Below are positions 1 to 8,206 of a DNA stretch of 64,000 bases, in pieces. The position numbers and the translations under genes were made by a program. Location of the stretch: assembly GCA_016218685.1 (NCBI GenBank), contig JACRDD010000004.1, positions 411,583 through 475,582 of the forward strand. The letters run 5' to 3'. Position 1 is the first letter of the stretch, and each line of letters starts with the position of its first letter. The notes under the pieces were generated by a model that saw only the letters and a program-made list of their open reading frames with translations, had not been told where the DNA came from and made no database searches. This stretch comes from Desulfobacterales bacterium. GTDB lineage: Bacteria; Desulfobacterota; Desulfobacteria; Desulfobacterales; Desulfosarcinaceae.

Positions 1-828
1 GGTCCGAACCGTGTTCATGGCGACTTCGATTCCGGGTGCATCGGCCAACTCTACGACCCGGCTGTTGCGGATGGTCTCGCCGTATTGCGCGATATTCTCC
101 TGGGTCAGACAGGGAATCAGGTGGCCGGCATAGGGCGCCAGCGCTGGGGAAAGATCCTGGGGGTGGACGAACATCAGCGTACCCAGCGCCTTGGCCGCCC
201 TGGCCATGGGCAGCAAAACATGGTCGTTGATCAAAAGCTCTGGCGACAACCGAAAAAGCAAAGGCAACGGCAGTTCCAATAGCGGCGGTGTTTCCGAGGC
301 CAAGGACATGTCCGCATTGAATTCAAGCCGCGTCTCCCGCCGGGAGAGCTCGAAACAGGTATTGATATACTCCCGGCCGTGGATACCGTCGCGCGTTGGA
401 CGGACGATTTCGGACATGTCGGTCCACATTGCATCGAATCCGGTCCCCACAAACGGGCCGCGGTATCCGGCGCCGGAAACCGGTATCTTGCCCGTATGGG
501 CCTGGTACCACAACCGGTGCAGGTTTTCCGCGCGCCAGTATGCATCACCCAGGGTGCGGTAGTCCGGATTGATGGTCCGCGAAAAAATTCCCTTGGTGCA
601 TTCCTGGACACAGCGAAAACAACTCATGCAGGTGTACAGGTACTCGGGCTCTTCCATCGCGCTCATGTGCAGAAGATTTTCCTTGAAGATATTGTAGACG
701 CACTTCTTCTTCACGCACTTCCGGCAGGAGCCTGCGCAGTTCTCGCGAAACTCGACCGTCGCGTATTTTCCGATGGGATGAAAGCGCGGAGGAGCGGTTT
801 TGGTATGGATATGGTACTTTTGAGGCAT
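1..828 (-). CDS. FMN-binding glutamate synthase-like protein with N-terminal Fe-S motifs (partial, C-terminus outside window)
   Basis: Translating the minus strand from the ATG at 826-828 gives 276 open codons running off the window edge. An AGGAGAAA-like ribosome site precedes the ATG. The N-terminus carries two cysteine clusters, CAGSCRKCVKKKC and CMSCFRCVQEC, the kind that bind [4Fe-4S] clusters. After them comes the sequence GPFVGTGFDAMWTDMSEIVRP, which resembles the start of the FMN barrel of archaeal-type glutamate synthase-related proteins. Known members bind FMN and pass electrons between Fe-S clusters and a substrate; the substrate is often not glutamate. It is the last visible gene of the mvhD-metV-metF operon, 79 bases behind metF, so it may supply or accept electrons for that complex. 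The role is inference; the family call is moderately sure because most of the barrel is missing. Confidence 0.7.
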   Translation of the reverse strand, partial: MPQKYHIHTKTAPPRFHPIGKYATVEFRENCAGSCRKCVKKKCVYNIFKENLLHMSAMEEPEYLYTCMSCFRCVQECTKGIFSRTINPDYRTLGDAYWRAENLHRLWYQAHTGKIPVSGAGYRGPFVGTGFDAMWTDMSEIVRPTRDGIHGREYINTCFELSRRETRLEFNADMSLASETPPLLELPLPLLFRLSPELLINDHVLLPMARAAKALGTLMFVHPQDLSPALAPYAGHLIPCLTQENIAQYGETIRNSRVVELADAPGIEVAMNTVRT

Positions 829-907
829 GAATTTCTCCGTAACGATTCTACTACTCAGATACGGAACATTAAGGAAGAAGTATCAAAGGGAAGTCGAATT
901 CTTCCGG

Positions 908-1831
908 TTACGGCCGAGGCAGAAGACCGGCTTCGGAGACGATCCGCTCGACGACATCCTCCCACTCGATGGCCATCAAATGGATGCCATGAACCCCCTG
1001 GATTTCACGAAGCGCGGCAATGGTTTCCAGGCAGATTTTGATACCTTCCTCGGCCACCTTTGGTTTTGCGACGCCTTCCATACGCTTGATCAGGCCCTCG
1101 GGGACGTCCATTCCCGCCACCCGCGTGGCCATGTATTTGGCCATGCCTACGGATTTCATGGGGGTCACGCCGGCCAGAATATGAACCTTTTCGGTCAACC
1201 CTTCGTCCTGAGCCATTTTCATCCAGGCCTTGAAGCGCGCCAGGTTATAAACGCATTGGGTCTGGATAAAATCAGCGCCGGCATCGATTTTTTTGGCCAG
1301 CCGCATCACCCGGTATTCGAAGGGATCGGCAAAGGGGTTGGCGGCCGCGCCGATAAACATTCGCGGTGCTCCCTTGAGCTCGAACCCGCTCATGTCCTGA
1401 CCTTGTTCGCGCATGGTCTGTACGGTGCGCACCAGGTTCATCGAGTCGATATCAAAGACGTTCAAGGCATCCGGTTGGCTGCCGAAGGTCTGGTGATCTC
1501 CTGAAAGACAGAGAATATTTGTGATGCCCAGGGAGTAAGCGCCCATTATGTCCGATTGCAGCGCAATGCGGTTGCGATCCCGGGTGACCATCTGCATGAC
1601 CGGTTCGATACCCATGGTCACCAGGTGCGCACAGGCGGCGATACTGGACATCCGGACAATGGCCGTTTGATTGTCGGTGACATTCACGGCATCGACGCAC
1701 CCCTTTAACAGTTCGCCCTTTTTGCGGACGATCTCGGCATCGGCACCACGGGGCGGTCCACATTCCGCGGTCACGGCAAACCCACCACTATTCAAGACCC
1801 GCTGCAATTTTCCGGTGGATTCGATTTTCAT
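908..1831 (-). CDS. metF: Methylenetetrahydrofolate reductase, MetF subunit
   Basis: The 307-residue protein is a single TIM-barrel domain of the MetF family, which reduces 5,10-methylene-H4folate to 5-methyl-H4folate with a bound FAD. The N-terminal AECGPPRGAD segment, the central LCLSGDHQTFGSQPDA loop and the GADFIQTQCVYN strand are family signatures. It overlaps the end of metV by four bases (ATGA), so the two are translationally coupled. In anaerobes MetF pairs with the iron-sulfur protein MetV in the methyl branch of the Wood-Ljungdahl pathway. The presence of metV, and of an mvhD-like gene upstream, suggests that the electron donor is a ferredoxin- or Hdr-type carrier rather than NADH directly; that part is inferred. 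Confidence 0.95.
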   Translation of the reverse strand: MKIESTGKLQRVLNSGGFAVTAECGPPRGADAEIVRKKGELLKGCVDAVNVTDNQTAIVRMSSIAACAHLVTMGIEPVMQMVTRDRNRIALQSDIMGAYSLGITNILCLSGDHQTFGSQPDALNVFDIDSMNLVRTVQTMREQGQDMSGFELKGAPRMFIGAAANPFADPFEYRVMRLAKKIDAGADFIQTQCVYNLARFKAWMKMAQDEGLTEKVHILAGVTPMKSVGMAKYMATRVAGMDVPEGLIKRMEGVAKPKVAEEGIKICLETIAALREIQGVHGIHLMAIEWEDVVERIVSEAGLLPRP

Positions 1832-2496
1832 AGCATATGATCCTCTCTGATGAGTTTGCGCGGCCCGGAAGATAAACTGGCGGCCCAGTTTTTCGGAGGA
1901 AGATAAACCCGCAAATTATCCATCTGCCCCAGGGCCTTGAGGCGTTCGATGATCAAGTGCCAGGCGCAATCGATGTCGGAACTCACTTCGCAATGGCCGT
2001 TTTGGGAGCCGCCGCACGGCCCGTTGAGCAATTTCTTGGCGCAGCGCGTGAACGGGCAAATACCGCCGAATACCGCCAGCTTGCAATCGCCACACCCCGA
2101 ACACTCCTCGGTGAAAAGGCCCGGCTTTTCCAGAACCCCCATAAAGGTGGTGTTCACGCCAGGCAGCACGGGGGCGGTAGTAAAACGCCGCGCCATGGCC
2201 TGCACGCCGGCGCCGCAAGCCAAAGAGAGAATGGCCTGGTTGCGGCTTACAGCCTGCGCGCTTTCCTGGATAAATTCGTCTTCGCACTGGCGCTCTACGG
2301 TCTGCTCCTCGATTTCGATTCGCTTGCCCTCTGTTTTGCAAACCAGGCGCAAGGCCGAAGCCAAAACAGCCACCTCATCCTCGCCCCCGGCAAAACAGGT
2401 TTTAACGCAAGTGCCGCACCCCAAAATCAGGACTTTCTGGTAAGGTGCGATGATCTGCTTGATTTCCGAAATTGGTTTTTGTTCTCCGACGATCAT
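1828..2496 (-). CDS. metV: MetV, iron-sulfur/zinc subunit of methylenetetrahydrofolate reductase
   Basis: The 222-residue protein matches the MetV family (methylenetetrahydrofolate reductase C-terminal, zinc-containing domain). The N-terminal part has a LGCGTCVKTCFAGGEDE segment. The C-terminal part has a dense cluster, ECSGCGDCKLAVFGGICPF followed by TRCAKK and NGPCGG, typical of metal and Fe-S ligation. MetV docks on MetF and relays electrons to its FAD. The gene sits 76 bases after the mvhD-like gene and overlaps metF by four bases, giving the order mvhD, metV, metF. The conserved cysteines are present and I see no truncation. Confidence 0.92.
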   Translation of the reverse strand: MIVGEQKPISEIKQIIAPYQKVLILGCGTCVKTCFAGGEDEVAVLASALRLVCKTEGKRIEIEEQTVERQCEDEFIQESAQAVSRNQAILSLACGAGVQAMARRFTTAPVLPGVNTTFMGVLEKPGLFTEECSGCGDCKLAVFGGICPFTRCAKKLLNGPCGGSQNGHCEVSSDIDCAWHLIIERLKALGQMDNLRVYLPPKNWAASLSSGPRKLIREDHML

Positions 2497-2572
2497 CCTT
2501 CGACTCCGTTCGAGACCGGATCGGGTCTCCTTATTGTTCCTGGGTTAGCCCTTGGAAACAGCGAACAATGAA

Positions 2573-3007
2573 TCAAACCAGCGCGACATCGGACCGGGAG
2601 CGCGCAGCCGCCGGGTTTGGACCCAAGGCAGCCGCCACCGAAAGCGCCTCCTGGATGAATCGTTTGGCACTCCGAGCGTCTCCGGCAGCCACATTAAAGA
2701 GCGCCAAGCGCCTGCCATCCATTCCGATTTCATCCAACAAGGCCTTTATCCACGCCACCCGCTTTTTGGCCCGCAGGTTGCCTTCCACATACCGGCATGC
2801 GCCTTCGGCGCAGACCAGCACCACCACGGCGTCGGCGCCGGCTTCGAAAGCACGCATCAGGAAAACATCCTTGACCATGCTTGAACACGGCAGTTTGATA
2901 AAATTCAACTCGCCGCTCGCGCTTGCCACCGCCGGCAGCGCATCGCCGTCGCCGAAGACATTGATGCAGTGAAAAACAGTAATTTTGGATTGGGATTTCT
3001 GGCTCAT
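2573..3007 (-). CDS. mvhD: MvhD/FrhD-type [2Fe-2S] electron-transfer protein (hydrogenase iron-sulfur subunit family)
   Basis: This is a 144-residue stand-alone MvhD-like domain. The four expected cysteines are at residues 14 (CINVF), 41 (CSSMV), 66 and 71 (VCAEGACRY), the ligand set of the [2Fe-2S] cluster of this family. The conserved AFEAGADAVVVLVC and RYVEGNLRAKKRV segments are intact. MvhD links a dehydrogenase or hydrogenase to heterodisulfide reductase HdrA; in acetogens it also occurs with MetVF. Here it heads the operon directly before metV. No hdrA, hdrB or hdrC lies in the window, so its HdrA-type partner must be encoded elsewhere or be replaced, possibly by the FMN protein at the operon end. 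Confidence 0.88.
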   Translation of the reverse strand: MSQKSQSKITVFHCINVFGDGDALPAVASASGELNFIKLPCSSMVKDVFLMRAFEAGADAVVVLVCAEGACRYVEGNLRAKKRVAWIKALLDEIGMDGRRLALFNVAAGDARSAKRFIQEALSVAAALGPNPAAARSRSDVALV

Positions 3008-3036
3008 ATTATTTTCATTAACTTATTTAGAAATTA

Positions 3037-3051
3037 ATTAGCCTGGCTAAT
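3037..3051. promoter_or_regulatory. Perfect inverted repeat in the mvhD leader, candidate operator or RNA hairpin
   Basis: The sequence ATTAGCC-T-GGCTAAT is a perfect 7-bp inverted repeat, 30 bases before the mvhD start codon. It could be a repressor half-site pair or the second hairpin of a structured leader RNA. No regulator can be named from it. Confidence 0.4.
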
Positions 3052-3059
3052 GCATAAAG

Positions 3060-3096
3060 AAAGGCGCCTCTACGATCGTTGCGCAGAGACGCCTTT
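3060..3096 (-). terminator. GC-rich hairpin in the mvhD leader, possible attenuator
   Basis: Two 12-base arms (AAAGGCGcCTCT and AGAGaCGCCTTT) pair over a 13-base loop. Read on the minus strand, the hairpin is followed by TTTCTTTAT. It lies between the predicted mvhD promoter and the mvhD start codon, where it could end transcription conditionally. It could also be an ordinary terminator for transcripts arriving from upstream. Confidence 0.45.
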
Positions 3097-3157
3097 GTCC
3101 AAGCTAAAGCGAGATTAAATTTCAGACATCATTGTCCGAAGTAGAAACTGAATAGTA

Positions 3158-3187
3158 TTCATATTCTGCTCGTGAATTATTTGTCAA
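3158..3187 (-). promoter_or_regulatory. Sigma-70-type promoter for the mvhD-metV-metF operon
   Basis: The minus strand carries TTGACA (3182-3187), an 18-base spacer and TATGAA (3158-3163). The -35 box is a perfect consensus; the -10 box is weaker. It would start transcription near 3150, giving an untranslated leader of about 140 bases that contains the two inverted repeats noted above. Confidence 0.5.
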
Positions 3188-3293
3188 GGCTTTTAAAATG
3201 GCGATTCACTACCAGCCGCGCAGCCCGATAAAGAGGGATTACTGCCTTCAGGGATTGGAATAGAGTTGAAACCGAAAATTTCAGGCAAGAAAA

Positions 3294-3324
3294 AAAGGGC
3301 TTAGACGTTTCGTCCAAACCCTTT
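3294..3324 (-). terminator. Rho-independent terminator of tRNA-Asn
   Basis: On the minus strand, just after the tRNA, AAGGGtTTgGACG pairs with CGTCtAAgCCCTT around a 3-base loop and is followed by a run of T residues. Position, stem and T-tract fit a factor-independent terminator. Confidence 0.75.
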
Positions 3325-3332
3325 ATTTATTC

Positions 3333-3408
3333 TGGCTCCCTGAGTAGGACTTGAACCTACAACCTAGTGGTTAACAGCCACCCGCTCTGCCGATTGAGCT
3401 ATCAGGGA
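3333..3408 (-). tRNA. tRNA-Asn (anticodon GTT)
   Basis: Read on the minus strand, the 76 bases fold as a cloverleaf. The acceptor arm is TCCCTGA with TCAGGGA, the anticodon loop is CTGTTAA with anticodon GTT, and the T-loop is GGTTCAAGTCC. The 3' CCA is encoded. A terminator follows directly. tRNA genes are common integration sites, but no integrase is seen next to this one. Confidence 0.95.
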
Positions 3409-3684
3409 TCGAGTCTTGGAACGCGCTTATGGGCGCCCCGAAGAAAGTGGCTTTTTAATAAAGCCGTCTGTGATTGTCAACTAATTTTAGGCGCTATTCT
3501 ATCACTTTGGCGTGGACGACAGGTACGCTGGGCAAAGCGCTCGGCTCCCCGCCCCAGCCACCTTTTATTCAAAAACGTTTGGCCACGGTTCGTCCGCAAG
3601 TCCTTATGGCGCGAAGATTTTACGGCGCTTCGGCCGGCCTCGGAGCAGGCGCCAAATGGGGGGCGGTCCCTGCAACGGCCATGC

Positions 3685-4143
3685 CTACTCCCGTTGTTTC
3701 GGCCGAATCGTCAGCACAGGGCAATGGGCCGTGCGGACCACCTTTTCCGCCACCGATCCGGTCATAAGCCGATTGAAGCCCGAATGGCCGTGGGTGGCCA
3801 TGACGATCAAGTCGGCGCCTTCCTGTTTGGCCAGGTGCACGATTTCGTGAGCCGGCTGGCCCTCGATCAGTCGCACCTGGCAGCGCAGGTTGCCGGGTAT
3901 CAAGCCCGCCAGCATTTCATCCAAATGCCGGCGCACTTCCGTCTGCATGCTGTTCATCAACAAGTCCACCTTGGATTGAATGTCGGGCTTCGAATAAGCG
4001 CCCGAGATCAGCGGTCGGACATTCACATGGACCACGATCAACTCCGCAGCGAATTTTTCGGCCGCTTCGATGGCGGCCTTAAGCCCTTCTTGGGAAGCAT
4101 CGCTGAAATCGGTAGGAGCGATGATTTTCCTGATCGGGAACAT
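3685..4143 (-). CDS. Universal stress protein, UspA family
   Basis: The 152-residue protein is one UspA domain. It begins [16 protein letters not shown] and ends with the nucleotide-binding signature, [19 protein letters not shown], matching the G-2x-G-9x-G(S/T) pattern of ATP-binding Usp proteins. I place the start at the ATG at 4141-4143 because AGGAGG lies six bases before it; an in-frame ATG 15 bases upstream overlaps that ribosome site. Usp proteins are cytoplasmic and induced by starvation and redox stress; the partner is unknown. It stands alone between tRNA-Asn and a non-coding stretch. Confidence 0.93.
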   Translation of the reverse strand: MFPIRKIIAPTDFSDASQEGLKAAIEAAEKFAAELIVVHVNVRPLISGAYSKPDIQSKVDLLMNSMQTEVRRHLDEMLAGLIPGNLRCQVRLIEGQPAHEIVHLAKQEGADLIVMATHGHSGFNRLMTGSVAEKVVRTAHCPVLTIRPKQRE

Positions 4144-4600
4144 AAATCCTCCTTTCATTGAAAGAATCTAAAGCAAGCGCTGACCCTTTTTAACACGGAG
4201 ACATGTGTAGCATCCAAGACGGTGGCAGCCATTGAATTTGAAAATAATAACGCAATCGCGGTTAAAAAGAACAGACTTTTCAAAAGGCTTTTAACCCCGA
4301 GGGGCACCTTAAGCGGCAGTACATCTTCGGCGCAAGCCGCATTTACCTGGTGTCTGAATCCGGTTGCCTGTTACCATATCTGCACACATGGCCGGCTTGT
4401 TTGGTGACAACGCGGCCGTTGCATCGCGATGACGTCTGCAACGGTTTGTTATCACAACTTTTATCAGGCCAGTCCCTGTGCCTCGAACAGGCACGCCTTG
4501 TGCTTGTCGCAGACCGAGGCGCTACCGGTTGATTGGGTACGAGCGGGCATCATGATCGGGCGCCGGCCCACCATCAGGCTTCGTCGAATCAGGAGGCAGT
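4144..4600. other. Non-coding stretch between uspA and the lipoprotein gene
   Basis: About 455 bases hold no gene I can support. Short open frames here lack ribosome sites and show no protein-like pattern. The stretch must contain the promoter of uspA (minus strand) and of the lipoprotein gene (plus strand), but I see no clear consensus. Confidence 0.5.
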
Positions 4601-6142
4601 ATGCGGTCATTGCGATTGTCCTTTGGCAAATTGGTTTTCCCCGTTCTGATGCTGTCGTTTCTTTGGACGGCCTGCGGCGGCGGAGGAGGCGGCTCCGATG
4701 GAAATACGCACGCTGCTTCGGCCCCGGTGATCGAGCGCTTTGCGGCCGAACCCGGCTACCTGGTGTCGGGTAGCGGCGATGGTGCTTCGCTGGTCTGGCA
4801 GGTAACCAACGCCGATCGCTTGACCATTACCCCCGATGTGGGCGCGGTTAGCGGTGCCAGCGGCAGCACGGCCGTGCATCCCGCGGTCACGACCACCTAC
4901 ACGCTTCTGGTCGAGAACGATGAAGGCGACGACAGTGCCACCGTAGTCGTGGCGGTGGGTGCCATCGAACCGGCCGGCGATCAGGCCTATGGCGATGTCC
5001 CGGCCGGGCTCCCGGCGCGGCTGAGCGTGGGGCTCGTGGAGGACCCGGGCCTGACCTGGATGCGTGACAGCGGCGTGGCCTGGGACATGCGCTATCATTA
5101 CTTCGTCAAGGGTTGGCGCAACAACTGGGGCTGGGACGCCACCAACAGCGGCCAATGGGGGCTGGATTTCATGCGTGAATGCGACGACCACGGCTTCCTG
5201 CCCGTGGTGCAGTATTACTGCATGAACGGCTATTCCGATTACAACGAGAGCATTTTCCTATCCACGGCGCAGAATACTTCCACCATGGCGGATTACTTCG
5301 ATGATTTCAAGGTGCTGATGCAGCGCTGCAAGGAGTTCGATAAGCCCGTGCTGGTACTGATGGAAGGCGACGGCTACGCCTATATGCAGATTCAATCCGG
5401 CGACAATCCCGACGCCTATGCGGCCGTGGCCGCCACCGGCATGCCGGAGCTCGCGGGGTTGCCCAATACCGCCGCGGGCTGGGGCCTGGCATTTTTGAGG
5501 ATCCGCCAGGCTGTGGGCGCCGACAAGGTGATCCTGGGCATGCACATCTCCGGTTGGGCCACCGGGAAGGATATCGCCTACTACCAGACCGGCATCCCGT
5601 TGCAGCCCGAAGTGGACCAGGCCTATGCTTTCCTGGCCGAGCTGGGACTGGCGGCCAATGTCACCGGCCAGACTTACGATGTGCTGGTGGGCGACCCCCT
5701 GGATCGTGACTCGGGATTCTATGAAGTCAATCAGGGACTCGGCCAGGCGCGCTGGTGGGATGCCTCCGACGATGCGCCGATCGACAGCAAAAGCTTCAAC
5801 CGTTATGCCGAATGGATGCGGCTCTGGAACATCAAGTCCCGGAAGCGCTGGGTGCTCTGGCAAATACCGCTGGGCAATTCCAACCACCTCAACGTTTGGA
5901 ACGACGGCGGCCCGCGCCAGGGCTACAAAGACAACCGGCCCGAATACTTCTTCGCCAACGGCACCGACCATCTGCGCAAGTTCGCCGATGCCGGCACCAT
6001 CGCCCTGCTCTTCGGTCCCGGCGCCGCCGGCCAATCCTACTGCACCAACGACGTTTACACCGACGGCCAACTCTTCATGCAGAGCCGGGCCGGAGACATC
6101 CTCAATGCGGGCGGCGTACCCATCGTTACGGACGGAAATTAA
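4601..6142 (+). CDS. Secreted lipoprotein with an Ig-like N-terminal region and a glycosidase-like domain of unknown specificity
   Basis: The 513-residue protein has a lipoprotein signal peptide: a hydrophobic core, then the lipobox-like LWTAC with the modified cysteine at residue 25 and a run of six glycines behind it, a tether common in deltaproteobacterial lipoproteins. AGGAGG stands just before the start. Residues about 40-120 look like a small beta-sandwich (TITPDVGAVSG, TTTYTLLVENDEG). The rest, rich in Trp, Tyr and Asp (WDMRYHYFVKGWRNNWGWD, VLVLMEGDGYAYMQ, WVLWQIPLGNS), reads like a TIM-barrel glycoside hydrolase. I cannot assign a CAZy family or the catalytic acids. It is probably anchored on the cell surface or in the periplasm, and it is unlinked to its neighbours. 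Confidence 0.75.
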   Translation: MRSLRLSFGKLVFPVLMLSFLWTACGGGGGGSDGNTHAASAPVIERFAAEPGYLVSGSGDGASLVWQVTNADRLTITPDVGAVSGASGSTAVHPAVTTTYTLLVENDEGDDSATVVVAVGAIEPAGDQAYGDVPAGLPARLSVGLVEDPGLTWMRDSGVAWDMRYHYFVKGWRNNWGWDATNSGQWGLDFMRECDDHGFLPVVQYYCMNGYSDYNESIFLSTAQNTSTMADYFDDFKVLMQRCKEFDKPVLVLMEGDGYAYMQIQSGDNPDAYAAVAATGMPELAGLPNTAAGWGLAFLRIRQAVGADKVILGMHISGWATGKDIAYYQTGIPLQPEVDQAYAFLAELGLAANVTGQTYDVLVGDPLDRDSGFYEVNQGLGQARWWDASDDAPIDSKSFNRYAEWMRLWNIKSRKRWVLWQIPLGNSNHLNVWNDGGPRQGYKDNRPEYFFANGTDHLRKFADAGTIALLFGPGAAGQSYCTNDVYTDGQLFMQSRAGDILNAGGVPIVTDGN

Positions 6143-6209
6143 TCCGGTGTCGATCCTGTTCTAATTGATTCGACCGTGATCATCTTTCCGACCCGGTCTC
6201 CTTTTCTGT

Positions 6210-6779
6210 CTATGACGTCATGCCCCGCAAGCCCACGAAGCTGCGGGCCAGCTCGATCTCCCCCATATGCCGCAGGCCGTGCTGGTAGATCCAGCATTCG
6301 ATGCCGTCGAGCACAGTGATCCCCTGCTCTCCGGCCACGCGCGCGCTGAAGGTGCTGGCGATCTGCGGCGGAAACGGCCGCGGCACCACCAACCGCCCCA
6401 GTTCCGCAGGCGCCAGGCGTGCCAGCCACGCCTCGGTGTGCGCGAAAACGGCCCGCATATAGTCGATGAAGGCCGGGTAGTCACCGATCTGCTGGAACTG
6501 CATCTCCGCCACCGTGCGGTGCTTGCCGTGGTCGGCAATCGCCGGCCGGATGCGCCGTTCCCACGCCTCGCTCCAGACGGGCGGCTCTCCGCTGAGCGTC
6601 ATCAGCGCCGTGTCGAGCAAATGGATATAGTGAAACAGACTGAACGCCATGGGCAGGATGCCCTCGCGCTCCCGATGATTCACCTGCGCCGCCGTCATCG
6701 TGGCCGTAGCCTCCTCATACAGCGAAAACATCGCCCGCATCCGCCGCCGCAAAGAATCGAGAATCAGTTCGTTGCTCAT
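6210..6779 (-). CDS. DinB-family four-helix protein
   Basis: The 189-residue protein starts MSNELILDSLRRRMRAMF and shows the DinB fold pattern: an early helix, a histidine in LFHYIHLLDTAL and further metal-ligand candidates in YQHGLRHMGEIEL. DinB/YfiT proteins bind a divalent metal through three histidines, and some transfer thiols such as bacillithiol; the substrate here is unknown. The start at 6777-6779 is chosen because GAGGAGG lies five bases before it; an ATG 33 bases upstream lies before this ribosome site. It is a single-gene unit. Confidence 0.8.
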   Translation of the reverse strand: MSNELILDSLRRRMRAMFSLYEEATATMTAAQVNHREREGILPMAFSLFHYIHLLDTALMTLSGEPPVWSEAWERRIRPAIADHGKHRTVAEMQFQQIGDYPAFIDYMRAVFAHTEAWLARLAPAELGRLVVPRPFPPQIASTFSARVAGEQGITVLDGIECWIYQHGLRHMGEIELARSFVGLRGMTS

Positions 6780-7159
6780 TGAATCCTCCTCATTAGACAC
6801 AAATGATGCCATGTCTCGACCAATGACACCATACCCCTTTCACAAGCAGTTTCAATAGGCCTTATGGCAACCCAAACGTTCTTACCTGTCTTCGCGTCTC
6901 AGTATCGAGGAGCTTGAGCGGTGGCGCCGTCGTGCCTCATGAAACATCGGGCTTCCATGGCCCACGATCATCGGTGATACAGACACGCAGTACTTGGCGA
7001 TCATTCCACGGCGCCATTGACAGACAGCCCCTGCTGAATAATTGTTTGTCACGCTTGGCGGCCGGCTAGACGTTTAGGCCGACCGGCGATTAGACAGGCT
7101 CTCTGAAAAGGTCAAATTCACCAAAGGCAGCGGTCGTCCCTTGCCGCGAGGAGATAATC
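6780..7159. other. Intergenic region between the dinB-like and quinone reductase genes
   Basis: This 380-base divergent region has no supportable gene. It should carry promoters for both flanking genes. I see the ribosome site of each gene at its ends but no convincing -35/-10 pair. Confidence 0.45.
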
Positions 7160-8143
7160 ATGAAAGCTTTCGTGTGTACCGAATTCGGTCCGGCGGACAA
7201 TTGTAACGTTCAGGAGATCGATCCGCGTTCGCCCGATAAGGATCAGGTGTTGATCGAGGTAAAGAGCGCATCGCTCAATTTTCCGGATGCCCTGATGATC
7301 GAGGGCCGCTATCAGGTCAAACCGCCGCTGCCGTTCAGCCCGGGAATGGATCTGGCGGGCATCGTGCGCCAGGTGGGGGAAGGGGTCACCCATGTGGCCG
7401 CGGGTGACCGGGTGATCGCCTTTTCGGGTGTGGGCGCGTTTGCGGAAATGTGCCTGGCGACCAAGGACAAGGTGGTGCCCATGCCCGCCGACATGTCGTT
7501 TGAGGCGGCAGCGGCGTATGGGATCACCTACGCCACTGCCATTCACGGGTTCCGGGAGTGTGGCCGGCTTCAACCCCATGAAACCGTGCTGGTGCTGGGG
7601 GCGGCCGGCGGCGTGGGCATCGCCGCCATCGAGGTGGCCAAGGCCATGGGCGCGCGGGTGATCGCGGCGGCGGCCACCGATGACAAGCTGGCCCTTTGCC
7701 GGAAGATGGGGGCCGATATGACCATCAATTACAGCACCGAGGATTTACGCGCCCGAACCATGGAGCTGACCGGCGGCAAGGGCGCGGATGTGGTCTTCGA
7801 TCCGGTGGGCGGCGATTACACCATGAATGCGTTCCGCGCCACGGCCTGGGGCGGCCGTCTGCTGGTGGTTGGCTTTGCCGCCGGCGACATCCCCAAAATA
7901 CCGCTCAACTACGCCTTGCTCAGCGAACGGGCCATCGTTGGCGTCTTCTGGGGGGCCTGGGCCGCCCGCGACCCGGAAGGACAGCACCGCAACATGGAAA
8001 CCATGGCCCGCTGGTTCGCGGAAGGCAAAATCAATCCGGTGATCGACTCGACCATTTCGCTGGCGCAGATTCCCGAAGCCATCAAGCGTTTGACCTCCCG
8101 CCAGGTCAAGGGCAAGGTGGTCGTCCGGATCGGCGAAAATTAG
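7160..8143 (+). CDS. NADPH:quinone oxidoreductase, zinc-free MDR superfamily
   Basis: The 327-residue protein is a two-domain medium-chain reductase. The N-terminal GroES-like domain has the PFSPGMDLAGIVRQVGEGV block. The Rossmann domain, from about residue 140, has LGAAGGVGIAAIEVAKAMGA, the NADPH-binding loop of quinone oxidoreductases. Zinc-ligating cysteines are absent, as usual in the QOR class. Such enzymes reduce quinones or enones in the cytoplasm. GAGGAG precedes the start. The next gene, another MDR reductase, follows after 63 bases in the same direction, so the two probably form an operon. Confidence 0.92.
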   Translation: MKAFVCTEFGPADNCNVQEIDPRSPDKDQVLIEVKSASLNFPDALMIEGRYQVKPPLPFSPGMDLAGIVRQVGEGVTHVAAGDRVIAFSGVGAFAEMCLATKDKVVPMPADMSFEAAAAYGITYATAIHGFRECGRLQPHETVLVLGAAGGVGIAAIEVAKAMGARVIAAAATDDKLALCRKMGADMTINYSTEDLRARTMELTGGKGADVVFDPVGGDYTMNAFRATAWGGRLLVVGFAAGDIPKIPLNYALLSERAIVGVFWGAWAARDPEGQHRNMETMARWFAEGKINPVIDSTISLAQIPEAIKRLTSRQVKGKVVVRIGEN

Positions 8144-8206
8144 CGCTTCTCGAAAATTAGCATCTCTCAAAGATCGACAGGATCGCGCAAAGGAAGGCAG
8201 GACCCC

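Noticed and set aside
3333..3408. tRNA-Asn as an attachment site for an integrated element
   Set aside because: No integrase, no repeated tRNA 3' end and no foreign-looking cargo were seen next to it.
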